Shown here: positions 10,497-21,800 of the stretch, piece by piece | Layout of the letters: each line of letters starts with the position of its first letter | Position numbering within the stretch: the first letter of the stretch is position 1 | Source of the DNA: Branchiostoma floridae | Taxonomy: Eukaryota > Chordata > Leptocardii > Amphioxiformes > Branchiostomatidae | Direction: 5' to 3' | Length of the DNA: 64,000 nucleotides | NCBI RefSeq assembly: GCF_000003815.2 | Contig: NC_049985.1 | Span: 8,456,251 to 8,520,250 of the forward strand | Position numbers and translations under genes: made by a program | The notes under the pieces: model-generated | Database searches by the model: none | What the model saw: only the letters and a program-made list of their open reading frames with translations | Told to the model about the DNA's origin: nothing

Positions 10497-13400
10497 ATGT
10501 TCGCCAGTCGGGGACCGTTCTCTCCACACTACTTCAACAGGAAAACTTTCTCAGACTTCGACTCCATCAATGTTATCTTGGCAAAATGGTAAGTGCACAT
10601 GTTTTTCCATTACTTGCAGATTCTGAGTACAGATGTCAGGATCCAACTCATACCTAGCTACTGATGTGCATGTGTTAATGTAAGATTTGAAATTTCTTGG
10701 TCTTTTCTTCTTGAATGATGCGTTTATCATTACTTACATCTGCATACAATGAAGAGCAATATCTGAAAATTACTAACATAAGACAAAACTGCAAATTGAA
10801 TCGAAGGCATAATTGCACCCCTCCGGCACAAAGAATCTGTCCCAAATACGGTAGTTCAAAGTTGAATTGCACTTCTTCGTAGAGTGAACTTTGTATATCA
10901 ATGATACGAATATTATACAGTGTATTTAGTTATGTAGAAAAAAAGTTCCCTCGATTAAGACATATGAGTAGTACTGAAAAATCTATTTGACTCGTGCGTT
11001 TGATAAACCTACTGTTACTATACCCGCACAACTCTAAATCTGCACCATTACCACAAAGTGAGAAGAAGCCGCCAATTAGCAAAACGTACAATAAAGATCT
11101 CCATTCATTCAAATGATACAATGACGGTTCCGATGGCCATACCATCAGTGGCGGACTGACTGTGACGTCTGTAGCGTTACTAGGATCAGTTCCGCAGGAT
11201 GCGAGCCGAAATACAACCATTGGAATTAGTGAAGAGAACATGCCTGGGCATTGGAATACGGAATTTACTCGTTTGCTCTGCTTTGTTCATGTTTATCACC
11301 ATAAGAGACAGAAAACGGATACTTTGAGACCGTCGGATTACCGTAAGTACGTCCTGTTTGCGTAGTCATTTTCCGAATTACCTTCAATCGTTTCGGTACT
11401 CAAGAACCTGTATGGCCTGACGTGGCGGGTTCTGTACACAGGTGTATCCCGGCTCAGTTATTACGTACCCAAGAGTGATGATCATAAGGTCCGCACCTTG
11501 TCAAAATGCTTTATCAATGCCCTGTCAATCAGGAAATAGATTAAGCAACGAGTGCACTTGAGAGTGTTTGGCTGAAATACAAGTGGTATATATATATGCC
11601 GACCCATATACTGGTATGGGTTAATTCAAAGACTTTGCCTCTGTGTTGCGACGTTTGTCAAACGGCGGGGTCTTTCAATTTTAATTTCGTAAGATTTTCA
11701 AGCAGGTCGCGGTAAGAGAACCAACCACAGACAAGGATCTTTTCGGTAAGACGACAACTAAAACTGTACGACATATGGATGAATAACCCAAGACGATCGA
11801 TTGCACGACGAATGTGACGGGCCTTAACGCTTCAAATGTGTCTTGATTGAAGCGGGCAATTTGCTCCAGTTGTTATTTTTTTAACAAGAGTTAGCTCAGT
11901 GCAAAGTCACGTGGACCACTTCTGGGAACTGAACTAACGCTCACCGTTGCAGGACCTTTTTTTCGTCAAGTCAGAAGCGTTAAGCTAACGCAAGCTCGAC
12001 TAACTGGCGAAGCAGGGGTTACGAAGGCTTGTCGGGAATTCCCTATTTTGCCCGAATGCTTTTGATCCACTCACACCAGGAAGGTCCCATACTCTTAAGT
12101 GTGACTGCTTCTTTTACGTGCTTGAGGTGTGACTCTCCTCGGAACACAATTAACCTTCGCATATTCAACAACATCTGTATCCGACTTCAGATATTTTTTA
12201 AAAAACTTACGGCAGATATTTGCTCACTTCTCAGCTGCTTAAAACGATTTTACAGCATGGTTGAATTTTTATTATTATTTGGAAACGGACGAAATTGGTG
12301 CGCGCGCGGATGTCATCCATATAATCAAATCAAAGGAGATTAAAAGAAAAAATAACGTCTTGTCCTTGAGACGCTCCCAGCCCTAACCGAGGCTAGGTAC
12401 TCATGGTTGTTCGAGTTCAGATATTCAATGGTTTTTCGACACCCAGTTGCTTGGCGTCGAATCCCAGCCTAGGCCCTGTCTAGCCCCTGGCTTCTACAGA
12501 CACGCCCTTCAGCTTCTTTGGAAGACAGATTTCTGGCGAGCCACTTAAAACGTGAGGATTATGCGCTTCACGCAAACACAACGTCTGAAAACACGGTAAA
12601 CATTTACCCCGTGTTGCCACGGGAGCTGGAGTGTGTACAGTCGGCATTATCCCACATGATACAGCCATGTATGGGACATCTCTTCACCAGCCGGAAACTC
12701 CGTTCATCACTGCGTTCTTATAGCCTGGGTACCATCCGGAAAGTAGTTCGCTCCGGCGTTCAATATATACTATATACAGTCGCTTCTAGCTCTGACATTC
12801 ATTATACACTATATACAATCGCTTCTCTGTGTGTGGATAGCAGAAGTGAACATAGGAGCGAACTACTATCCGGATGGTACCCAGGCTAGCGTTCTTAAGC
12901 TTGTTTGATTGTCTGTAAGGAATCTGTTTGGCAAATTGTAGGGTTGCATTGACTTTGTGAGAATATTCTAGTAATGTATTCCCTGTATCTTATAACATCT
13001 ATTCGGCTGGTGGTCGGGTAGTTTGCGGAAACGAACTCATCTCTTCTCACCTATCCCTTTGTCTAAAAAATGATATATAAAATCAGCTGCATGGCCATTG
13101 GGGCACCACATGGGATTTGGCAACCAGTTTTCTCAACACATCTAGGTTTTCTGTTTTTTTCCCCTAGTGTTTCACTTGGTGTCATGCCTGTCCATTCTGT
13201 TAGTATCCTCCCAGCCAGTTTTCCGCTGTCTACCTCTTTTTCTCTTTCGGAGCGAAAAAAAGCCATGACCATATATGCATGAATTGTGAATAGTCGTCTA
13301 TCTGCACCTTTGTTCGTTTCCGCAAACTGCCCGGTCGGACCTGGCTTGGAAATATAACCCTATCATAAGCAGGACATACTGTACATTAGGGGTGGGTTCC

Positions 13401-16187
13401 GGTACGGTGTACCGGTACAAAACCGTTTTTTTCTTATTGGACCGGTCCAGAAAAACCGGACCTGAAAAAATTCGGTGACCGGATGTTGGACCGATTGGAA
13501 AATGAACAGATTATATGATCAGGCATTCATACGTTTGGGGGCCCACCGGTCAAGGAAAATAACAAGAGCGAAGTAGAGTAGAGTCTATAGTAATTTCTGC
13601 CAACTTTTACACTGTTTTACAGTCAATCGAACAGAGGCAGTTAACTTTGTAGGATTTTAAAGTCAGTGGGAGTTGAATACTACACAAAATAGCTTTCTTT
13701 GTAGCGAAATGGACCATCGTTTTGAGTATTATCCATTCAAATGTTTCCACATACTGAATCAGTTCCAGGTTCATGTCCGGACCCGGACCTAATCCTGCGG
13801 ACCTGAACAGGACCTGTACCTGAATTTTCTGTACCGGTACCCACCCCTACTGTACATTGTTCTTCATGATGCAGTACCCGGAATACCCGGCAGGTGCACC
13901 CCAGTATTAGCTGGAACATCTGAGCTGAAACAGACCGTGGTTTCCAGTTTAATAGCACTCTTTTTCATTTGGCTTCTTCGAAACCGTATTTCTAACTTTC
14001 TGTATATTCTTTATTTTTCATCAGCACGCTACCACCAGTATGGGCTGATAAGGTTCAGTCGGACGGTTCTCTGTTTTACCTGGAGCCGTCCTACAGCAAC
14101 CAGGACTGGGAAACAAGAACACATGGCACGTGCGAACCGCTGTGTGGGCAGACACAAGGCCTCGGAACCAGGTCTCACCTGCCTGATGAACAGACACAAG
14201 ACCGAAGAAGCACGACTACGGTGCCTGATGATATCCGTGGGAAGATCAGCCGAATGAAGGCACTGATCCAGAAGGCCTCGAAAAGGAAACAAAAAATTGT
14301 TGTTTCTGCCAGACGCGATGGTAAGAGGAAGGAACAAACCGACGACTGCACGTACGACGTATGGTTGGAGGTAGACCCGGTTGCGAAGTCAAGGACACAA
14401 AACAAGCCTCCGCTGGAGAGGCTACTCGGAATCCTCCCCGGGGTCCGCGGCAGGTGGGGCATCTCTGTGGCGGCCCTGGTACCAGGCGGTCCCGCTGACA
14501 GGTCCGGACAGATCGCACCAGGTAAGAACCGATAATCATGACTTATTTCCTTGGTACATTTGTTTGTGTTAGACGAAAGTATCTACGTCACCGTGGACCA
14601 ACATAGATGAGCTTTCATGCTAGTTATGACTTATCATTACACAACACGTTAACGTGAGATGTATACTCATAGATGTTGTGCAAATGTAATGAAGTGAAGG
14701 CTTATCTGTGATGGTAAACACGGAAAAATATTAAGTCAACACTTCAACCTTCTTCATGTATTTACTGACCCATTTCTGACACGTGACTTTCTCGGGAAAC
14801 GTATCCCAATGAATTCTAAAGTGTCGGCTGAAAATTCGTATGACGTATCGTTATAATTATGTGACCCTATCGGGGATCTGTGCTTATTCTATGTAAGTAG
14901 GCCTTGGAAAGTCAAAGATCAAGGTCGATTTGGGACCTTCTAGTATTTTTCCTTGGTACTGCAGCAGAACTTTCTATTTTTGTATCTTCTATTCTGGTGT
15001 TCTGGACATGCTATTGGTGGACAACGTTTTTGCATTACATATACCATAATTTATTGTCAAAATATACCTACAAACTCAGAATATTCTTTGATCATACCAG
15101 CATCACTTTCACACAGGAGACGGTGTGGTGGCTGTGAACGATATCAGTGTCACACTCAATAATATCAACGACCTGCTGGCCGCCATCGATAAGCCCATGG
15201 AGGTAGGGCCTTTGTCTTATGCGTTACAATGGAAAGCCATTTCAGCACCTTGGAAAGGAGGGGTGTGTTGATGCCTAGACACCATGTACATATAGATGCC
15301 TCATAGCATCAACTTGTCATTTGTCATTTTAATTTGAAACTTAAACAAGCAATGAGATACCTTAAACAAAAATGTACATATTTTGAAAGCCTATTCTATG
15401 GAGGCTCGAGATTTTCAGACTGTTACGCATGCATGTGATAACACGATAATTTTAAATGTATGAATCTTGTAATATTTATCATGCATGAATGGCAACTATA
15501 CTGAGACGATATTTCCAAGTACTCACTTAACTGTGTCATTCAGGGTATCCGCAGGTGATTCAATTTGCAGCCTCTAAACAATGGGTTCCTATACAAAAAA
15601 GAGGAGAAAGCAACTGTTAGTAACTCAACTATCTGACGTTACTGGCACACAAACATACCCTCATATGAAAGCCCGACATCTCAGCTATCCGAAAAACCAC
15701 ATTTCGGCATGAATCTAACGGTGAGAACTTCCGGGAAACTGAAAGATTGACCCATGACCTCAAAACCGCACCACAACCCAGTGAGGAGGCCATGTGCTAG
15801 GACAAAAAAGTCCCAACTTTATACCCCCTGAAAACCACACAAACTCAGCTTTTTGGCCCTAATCACAAAGTAGAAACCCTCCCCTGTCACACCCACCTCA
15901 AAACTGCCAGGATTTCTACCCATTTGACCAGGAAAAAAATCTTGAAGTTTTAGGCCCTGAACTATAATCGACCACCATCAATTTGCATGGCGGATTGACC
16001 TGCGGATCCCCTCAAGTGTATTTCATGGTGCCTGCTAAATGGGTGTCTATTACATATGCTACTGTAGGTCAAGGTCACCATGAGGACAACACATGTACTA
16101 CAAGCTGACAGCAGTGATTGCTCCAGGACTCTCCATCAAACCATTGAGCCGAATGACCAGCCAGTCCTGACCAGTCTGTACATGTAG
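10497..16187 (+). CDS. INTU: Inturned-like protein, N-terminus and PDZ domain only
   Basis: INTU is a planar-polarity effector that, with Fuzzy and Wdpcp, controls ciliary Rab activity. Four exons join in frame: 10497-10588 (GTAAGT donor), 14025-14521, 15117-15202 and 16068-16187. They give 264 residues. Exons 1-2 hold an acidic-aromatic start and VWADKVQSDGSLFYLEPS, which matches the vertebrate INTU segment around NGELFYLEL. Exons 2-4 give a PDZ domain (about residues 165-235) with GISVAALVPGGPADRSG and GDGVVAVNDISV. After VKVTMRTTH the frame meets TAG at 16185-16187. Vertebrate INTU is about 940 residues and continues with longin-like domains; none of those exons is seen before the minus-strand JPT gene. 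This is therefore either a truncated copy, a short paralog, or a last exon with a missed donor. Introns carry transposons at 12721, 13387 and 15543. The family is fairly certain and the gene end uncertain. Confidence 0.7.
12721..12888. mobile_element. 168-bp MITE with 9-bp target duplication
   Basis: The terminal inverted repeats begin TAGCCTGGGTACCATCCGGA and continue through AGTAGTTCGCTCC, with one mismatch between the ends. GCGTTCTTA stands directly before (12712-12720) and directly after (12889-12897), a perfect 9-bp target-site duplication. Nine bases is typical of Mutator-like (MULE) insertions. The inside has two copies of a CTATATACA(A/G)TCGCTTCT word and no coding capacity. It sits in intron 1 of the INTU-like gene. 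Related ends occur at 56525 and 58974-59388. Confidence 0.85.
13387..13849. mobile_element. 463-bp nonautonomous hAT-type element
   Basis: The ends are TAGGGGTGGGTTCCGGTAC and, reversed, TAGGGGTGGGTACCGGTAC. The 8-bp word CTGTACAT stands on both sides (13379-13386 and 13850-13857), a perfect target-site duplication of the length made by hAT transposases. The interior is rich in CCGGTCC and GGTACCG words and has no transposase, so it must have been moved in trans. It lies in intron 1 of the INTU-like gene. Confidence 0.88.
15543..16011. mobile_element. Nonautonomous DNA element, possible Harbinger type
   Basis: The left end GGGTATCCGCAGGT and the reversed right end GGGGATCCGCAGGT match at 13 of 14 positions, with CAATTTGCA also shared just inside. 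TCA flanks both ends (15540-15542 and 16012-16014), a possible 3-bp target duplication. GGG termini with a 3-bp duplication suggest PIF/Harbinger, but that assignment is tentative. The element fills most of intron 3 of the INTU-like gene and stops about 55 bp before its last exon. Confidence 0.6.
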
Positions 16188-18810
16188 CATTAACCAGGTA
16201 GACATCAATGCAAGCTAGGAAGCTGAGACTTACTTTGACCGAGGCCCCCCCTTGCTGTAGATTCTTCCATGGCTAGACCTTCCTAACTGTAGATCCTTAT
16301 ATGGCTAGACCTTTCCCAGCTGAGGAACAATGCTTCAAATTTCCAAGCAGCTGAAATGATCTATAAGGAGTCTTGTTTTGCATTATTTACTACAAATGTG
16401 CATAACTTTCTAGTAGACATTCCATTCATTATTATACCACGCCCTCAAAAAAGTGTACTACATGTACTACATAGAGGTGCTAAATACAGCAAAACAACAT
16501 CTTACTCCATGTCTTTGCTTAATGCATGGTTATTTTTTCTGCCTTCCTCTTTCTTTTAAAGCCTACTGGGTGACATTTGATGCATGTTTTGGGATGTTTC
16601 ATTCATTTATTTAATTCTCCAACTCAGCAGAAGGTATGGCAAAACAGGCGTTCCTTGTTAGAGGACACCTCTTCAAGGCTGATACCAAAATAACCTAGAG
16701 CTTGGACAGTTGTAATAAGTGCATTTTGAACACCCTGCTGCTCTTCATACAAACATTTGCTAGCATCATGTTTTTACCTACTGATAAATGGTATTTACCA
16801 TGTACCATCATATATACTTGCAGCTCCACCTATCAGGAAAAGGGACCACTGCAACAGGCTTGCATACATGTATACAGGCTTTATGCACTGAAGTTCATCT
16901 ATCAACCATTGAACCTCTGTAAAGCTGGATAATACATGACAAATTGTCTTCTTCACAGTATGCAGGAGACTGTATGCTGCCAGACGCCAAGCAAAAGTCT
17001 GCTTGCAAGATGAACCTGAAGAAAGTGTGGCTGAGACAACCTACAACTTTTCCTTGGAACATTACCTGCTACTTGGAACAGAATACAATTTCTACAAAAA
17101 AAGCTATCTGAAAGTATAGATATCACAAAAGAAAATAAACAAAAACAGATGTAAAGTGACCAGAGAAAGCACAAATATGCATTTAATACTCTGATACAAT
17201 GTATATATCATACATGTATTAGGAATTCACTTAGAGTGTGCAGTAGATAGAACAACCTTACAAGTATCACTTTCACTCAAACATGACAGGAATTGTTGAT
17301 AGATAAGACACACATGTGAAGGGATACATGACAGATGTTTCAAGAGCAGACTGTACCAGTGTACACATCATCTGCTCACCATGCAGTTGTGCTAATGTGG
17401 GTCTTGCATTTCAATCCATACAAATTCATAAACCCACATGATAGTTAACATGTAGTGATACCATCTCGTATCTCTGGAAAATAATAAGGGGGTAAGAACT
17501 CAAGCTTCACAACAACCCCAAGACTAGTATCTGTCCAAATTACATAGCCAGCTATTGTCTAGGTCATCAGAGACCTGTTTTTTTCTCAGTTCTAGTATTT
17601 CCGTGCTGCATTCACCATTTTTCAGCCCTTACATTTGTAAGTCAAGAAATATATTTTTTGACAACATGCTATTTCAGCAAGATGCTATGCTTATTTTCTG
17701 TTCTTGTTATGAGGGCTTACACAGAACTGCATGTACAGATTTACAAAACAGTTAAACATCCATGCTTCATATTATCTATATGGAACTAATCTGTGTTTTC
17801 ACTGACTTATGATGAAATATGTATGATATATGGCACCATTTTATGGTTTTCATGAACTTAGAATTTCACCAATGGACTTAGAATTCCATCCATGAATGAA
17901 TTTCATTACAGATCACTTATATGTACTCTAGCTTGCTCCCCAAACTCACAAACGCACATTTACTCATTGCTGTCACGTCATCCATTTGTAATCATACTAA
18001 TAAATCGTCAGAGAAATTCTTCTGTTTTCCATAGGGTGGAGAGTGAACATGAAATCTACAACCTCAACACACATCACTTCAAGTTACGTCGTACATGACA
18101 GAAATCCTGTCTAATTTATGGACTGGTCAACCTTTGGTCAACTGACAGAAAATTGGTACCGCTAATTACCTCGAACCTTAATGAGAAGTCTTCAGACCTC
18201 AATTACATGGAGAGTGGACACAACACAGCAGAACTGTTTGGTAGACAAGAGGCTAGACGTTTCATAGCCTGGAACAACTCAACAGGGTGTCTGCGGTAAA
18301 TTGTGTGTGGACAGCACTGGAACATGTAATTACAATCCCAGACATATGTGTATAAAAGTTAGACATATCAAAACTTCAGTCATGGAATTCTTAAACGTTA
18401 AACTAATACACATGTACAGCATGTCATTAATTCCATATTGTTGGAATGGATACTATTGTTAGAAGAAAACAGACTTCTACTAATGTGCAGCAACAGTGCA
18501 ATACTAGAAAACAAGCATGGCATCAAAATCAGTACAGGTAGATAACTAATATAACAAGACCAGAACAACAGTTAAATACAAGTTGATGCAGCATTTACTA
18601 TATCAATACTTCAAATGGCCCCTCTGCAACAAATTGCCACTTTGCTGAACACTTAACAATTCAGTTGTACCTCTCAAGAAGCTTCCAAGAGCGGTTATAC
18701 TTTCACTCTTACTAGCTTTCTTACAACACAAGTAACACATCTCTGGACACCAACTGGTTGCAACTGAGTTGACTACGTTGCCGAGCCCGTATCTCCGTCC
18801 ATGCGTGTGT
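16188..18810. other. Between INTU-like stop and JPT stop
   Basis: The two genes converge here, so both 3' untranslated regions probably lie inside. I see no INTU-family exon. At about 16620-16695 there is a dispersed repeat (GGTATGGCAAAAC, CTTGTTAGA, TTCAAGGC) that recurs near 63688-63740. Confidence 0.5.
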
Positions 18811-21800
18811 TCACCCCAGTGTGAAGCTGGATCCCCCACCTGGAGGCTGCATCACCTTGGTGCTGGGCCTCTCCGCGGGGGTCTGGCCGTCCATCGGATT
18901 CCCGTCTTCACCACAGCCGTTAGCGGTGCCGTTGGTGGTGGGGGCAGGAAGGTTGTTGGCGGTGGGAGCAGAAAGGTCGAAGTCCGGTGATGCGTAGGTT
19001 TCACCAGTTATGGGGTTCACAAGAGCAGCTGTGGAACGAATGGTGGGTAACAAAGAAACACATTGAAAAATACAGAACATTGTTCATGAAATGAAGTATT
19101 ATACACATCTTAAATGTCATCTTATCTGTTATACTTAAACGTGTATCATCATTAGCCAACCTGCATTTACAATATATCTAACACTGTAAAGTGAGAGGAC
19201 AACAAAACTTACAGGTAGGAGGGGCACAGTGAACTAATAGCACTACTAGTTAGATAGCATTGCAGACTCAGCCAAGGCTCTAACGTGTGTACATGAATGT
19301 ATGTATCATAATGTACATGACAGAAATGTACAACTATAAATGATGTTAAGGGTGTGTCGTATGTGATATGAGTATGTCAAGATGTAACTTATCAAATCCA
19401 AACTGATTTTGGCACTGGGTAAATTGTTACTTAATTTTCAATTAATTTTTGAAAAAATGTGCTAATCTTATCAAGTCCTGTCTGTAGTGTTTAAATGAGA
19501 TGGTGCAGCCTTTTCTTTAGTGGCACTTCATCTACATTTTCTAAGTACCTTACCTAACTTATATACAATGAAAAAGGGGTGACAGGGAAGACAGCAGAAG
19601 TATCTGAAAGAAGTATCATGCCTAAAGTAATAGTTTGCTCGAATTTTTTTCTTCTTTTTTGACTATGGTGTCCTTTTCTAAAACCTGCTGTTAACCTCAG
19701 AGTGCTATATACATTCAAACTGGAAAGTGGCAAATAATCTTGCAGTCTAAAGAAAAGAAATCTAGTTTATGGAAAAGATGGTGAATTTGTTTTTCATCTT
19801 GTTCAAGTTCATCTTGCATTTTTCTTTATTTTGTGATCTTGCTGCAGTGTATGTCAAGGTAGAAAGCCAGATGCCAGTGTCCAAGTTCACACATGTACAC
19901 CTCATAAAGTAACTCTTATCTTGCTTGTACTTCTACAACAGTAACTGAGACAACTCCAGTCAGACCACCTGTATTTTTCACTCTTTCCATACCAAGATAT
20001 AGAACCAATCCTTTTTTTTGCTATTTCTACATATTTTCACATGCACACATCTTACAGTTACACACACACACACACAGTTGTGAACACAACACTTCTGGTC
20101 TTACATGCATTTTACTGCGCAAAGCTAGGCGGTCTAGGCCTGGATCATTCACTTTCTACTTTCTGTCATTCATCATGGCAGTCACTCACTGTACCAGTAC
20201 ATGGAAATAATCTTTACCGCATTTTATGGTAGAGTTGATAATAAGAATTAAGATTGCAATAGATTTTCCATTACATAGGTGCAGCTATCCTAGACGAGGG
20301 TAATCTTGCCCACTGTTACTGTTATGAATACGTGCGACGGGTGCAGAGATGATCCAAAATGAATGAATTACCATGTGGGGAATGGGTGGACCAGTCAGTT
20401 GCCAGGGTCGATGCCGGAAAGAGAAAGAATAAATGGCTCATTGAGTCAAGAACACATGTCAATTTTGGACCACAAACACAACTCACGTGTGCCGAAGCAT
20501 GTGCGCGTGCAATGGATAATGGCAGCTGAAGTCTAACACATTAGGATCATGGTTATGATGTTTTCAATATCATTGTCATTATGTTAACCAGTCAAATTTC
20601 ATTCTTTAGTTTGTTGCTTATATTGGTTTGCTATTTTTACGCAGTTTATAATAACAATATATAACATATATATACATATACATTAGATTCACACTGACAG
20701 CAGTATGTCATGCAGGTCTTCATACATGCAGTAGTAAGCTTAACCCAAAACATTTTTTTCTTGAGAAACATACACACTGACTTACATACATTTACACCAA
20801 ACTAACACAATACTTAAGTCCTTGCTGAATGATACCATAAGACTTTAAACTTACGGGTTCCCCAGACCAGTGGACAGTGCCCAGGCACAGTGTACATCAC
20901 GTTATACAAGCGAACTGACCAACCTGGCAGGACTTACAGTACTGTAGCCAGGGAGTCTGCAGAGGTGCCGGTGCAGGTGAGGAATGTAAATAGCTGAGAG
21001 AAACTAAAAGACAGAATAACGAGTACCTGGAGGTAGAGCACATATTGCACATCCCGGCGTGACTGTGGACTAGATCTGATACATGTCCCAGCCACCAGCA
21101 AATTCGGACCATTCTCATTATTTGTACTACTGGTATTGCAGTAAAATCATGCCAAAGTGGTCTAGTTCGGATTGTCTGGTGCAGTGTGAGTGCAGATTAC
21201 AATGAAGACAGTTCTACCCTGCTAACTCTGATGAGGTGTAGATGGTACAATATCACACTGTTAATTAGTGTTAAGTCAACAAAATTTTGAGTACAGAATG
21301 TATAATATTATTAATAAAAGTGAAAACTTGCCCTAACAACTTTTAACTGGAAAAGATTTTTGAACGTGAATACCACCACAAAAGGCATAAAAGGTGATAG
21401 AGGACAGCACAGGTATAGAGGACAACACTCCTGGCCTCACAGATTATATCAGTCACAGGTGACTTGAGTAAGACATTACAAACCTCATCAAAATTACAAG
21501 GATAGAACAGAGCTTCTAATTGACAATGGGAATACAAACGAACTACTAAATGGCCACATCAAACCAACTCTTGCTGGTGGCTGAAACCATCTTATTATGT
21601 TGGAGAAGAAAATCGAACTTTACACAAGCTGACTGGATTTTAGAATCCAACTGATTCCATTTACAATCTTTAAACTGGGTCTGTATAGGGTCTTGTCAAA
21701 GGGCTAGCTAGGCTTTCACTTTCTCTGGCATTAATTTAATATTGCCTTTTTTTTTTCTTCTTCAAAAAACTACCTGTGACAAAGTGAGACCATGCATGCT

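Noticed and set aside
12430-12480. Possible tRNA B box (GTCGAATCCCAG)
   Set aside because: No matching A box or cloverleaf could be folded around it. I found no tRNA or rRNA gene in the window.
16971-17119. Open segment after an AG at 16960 as a further INTU exon
   Set aside because: The translation (AGDCMLPDAKQ...) does not match any part of INTU, and no donor follows before its stop.
21018-21069. Minus-strand segment with acceptor and donor in JPT intron 2 as an extra exon
   Set aside because: Its length of 43 nt would break the frame between the two supported JPT exons.
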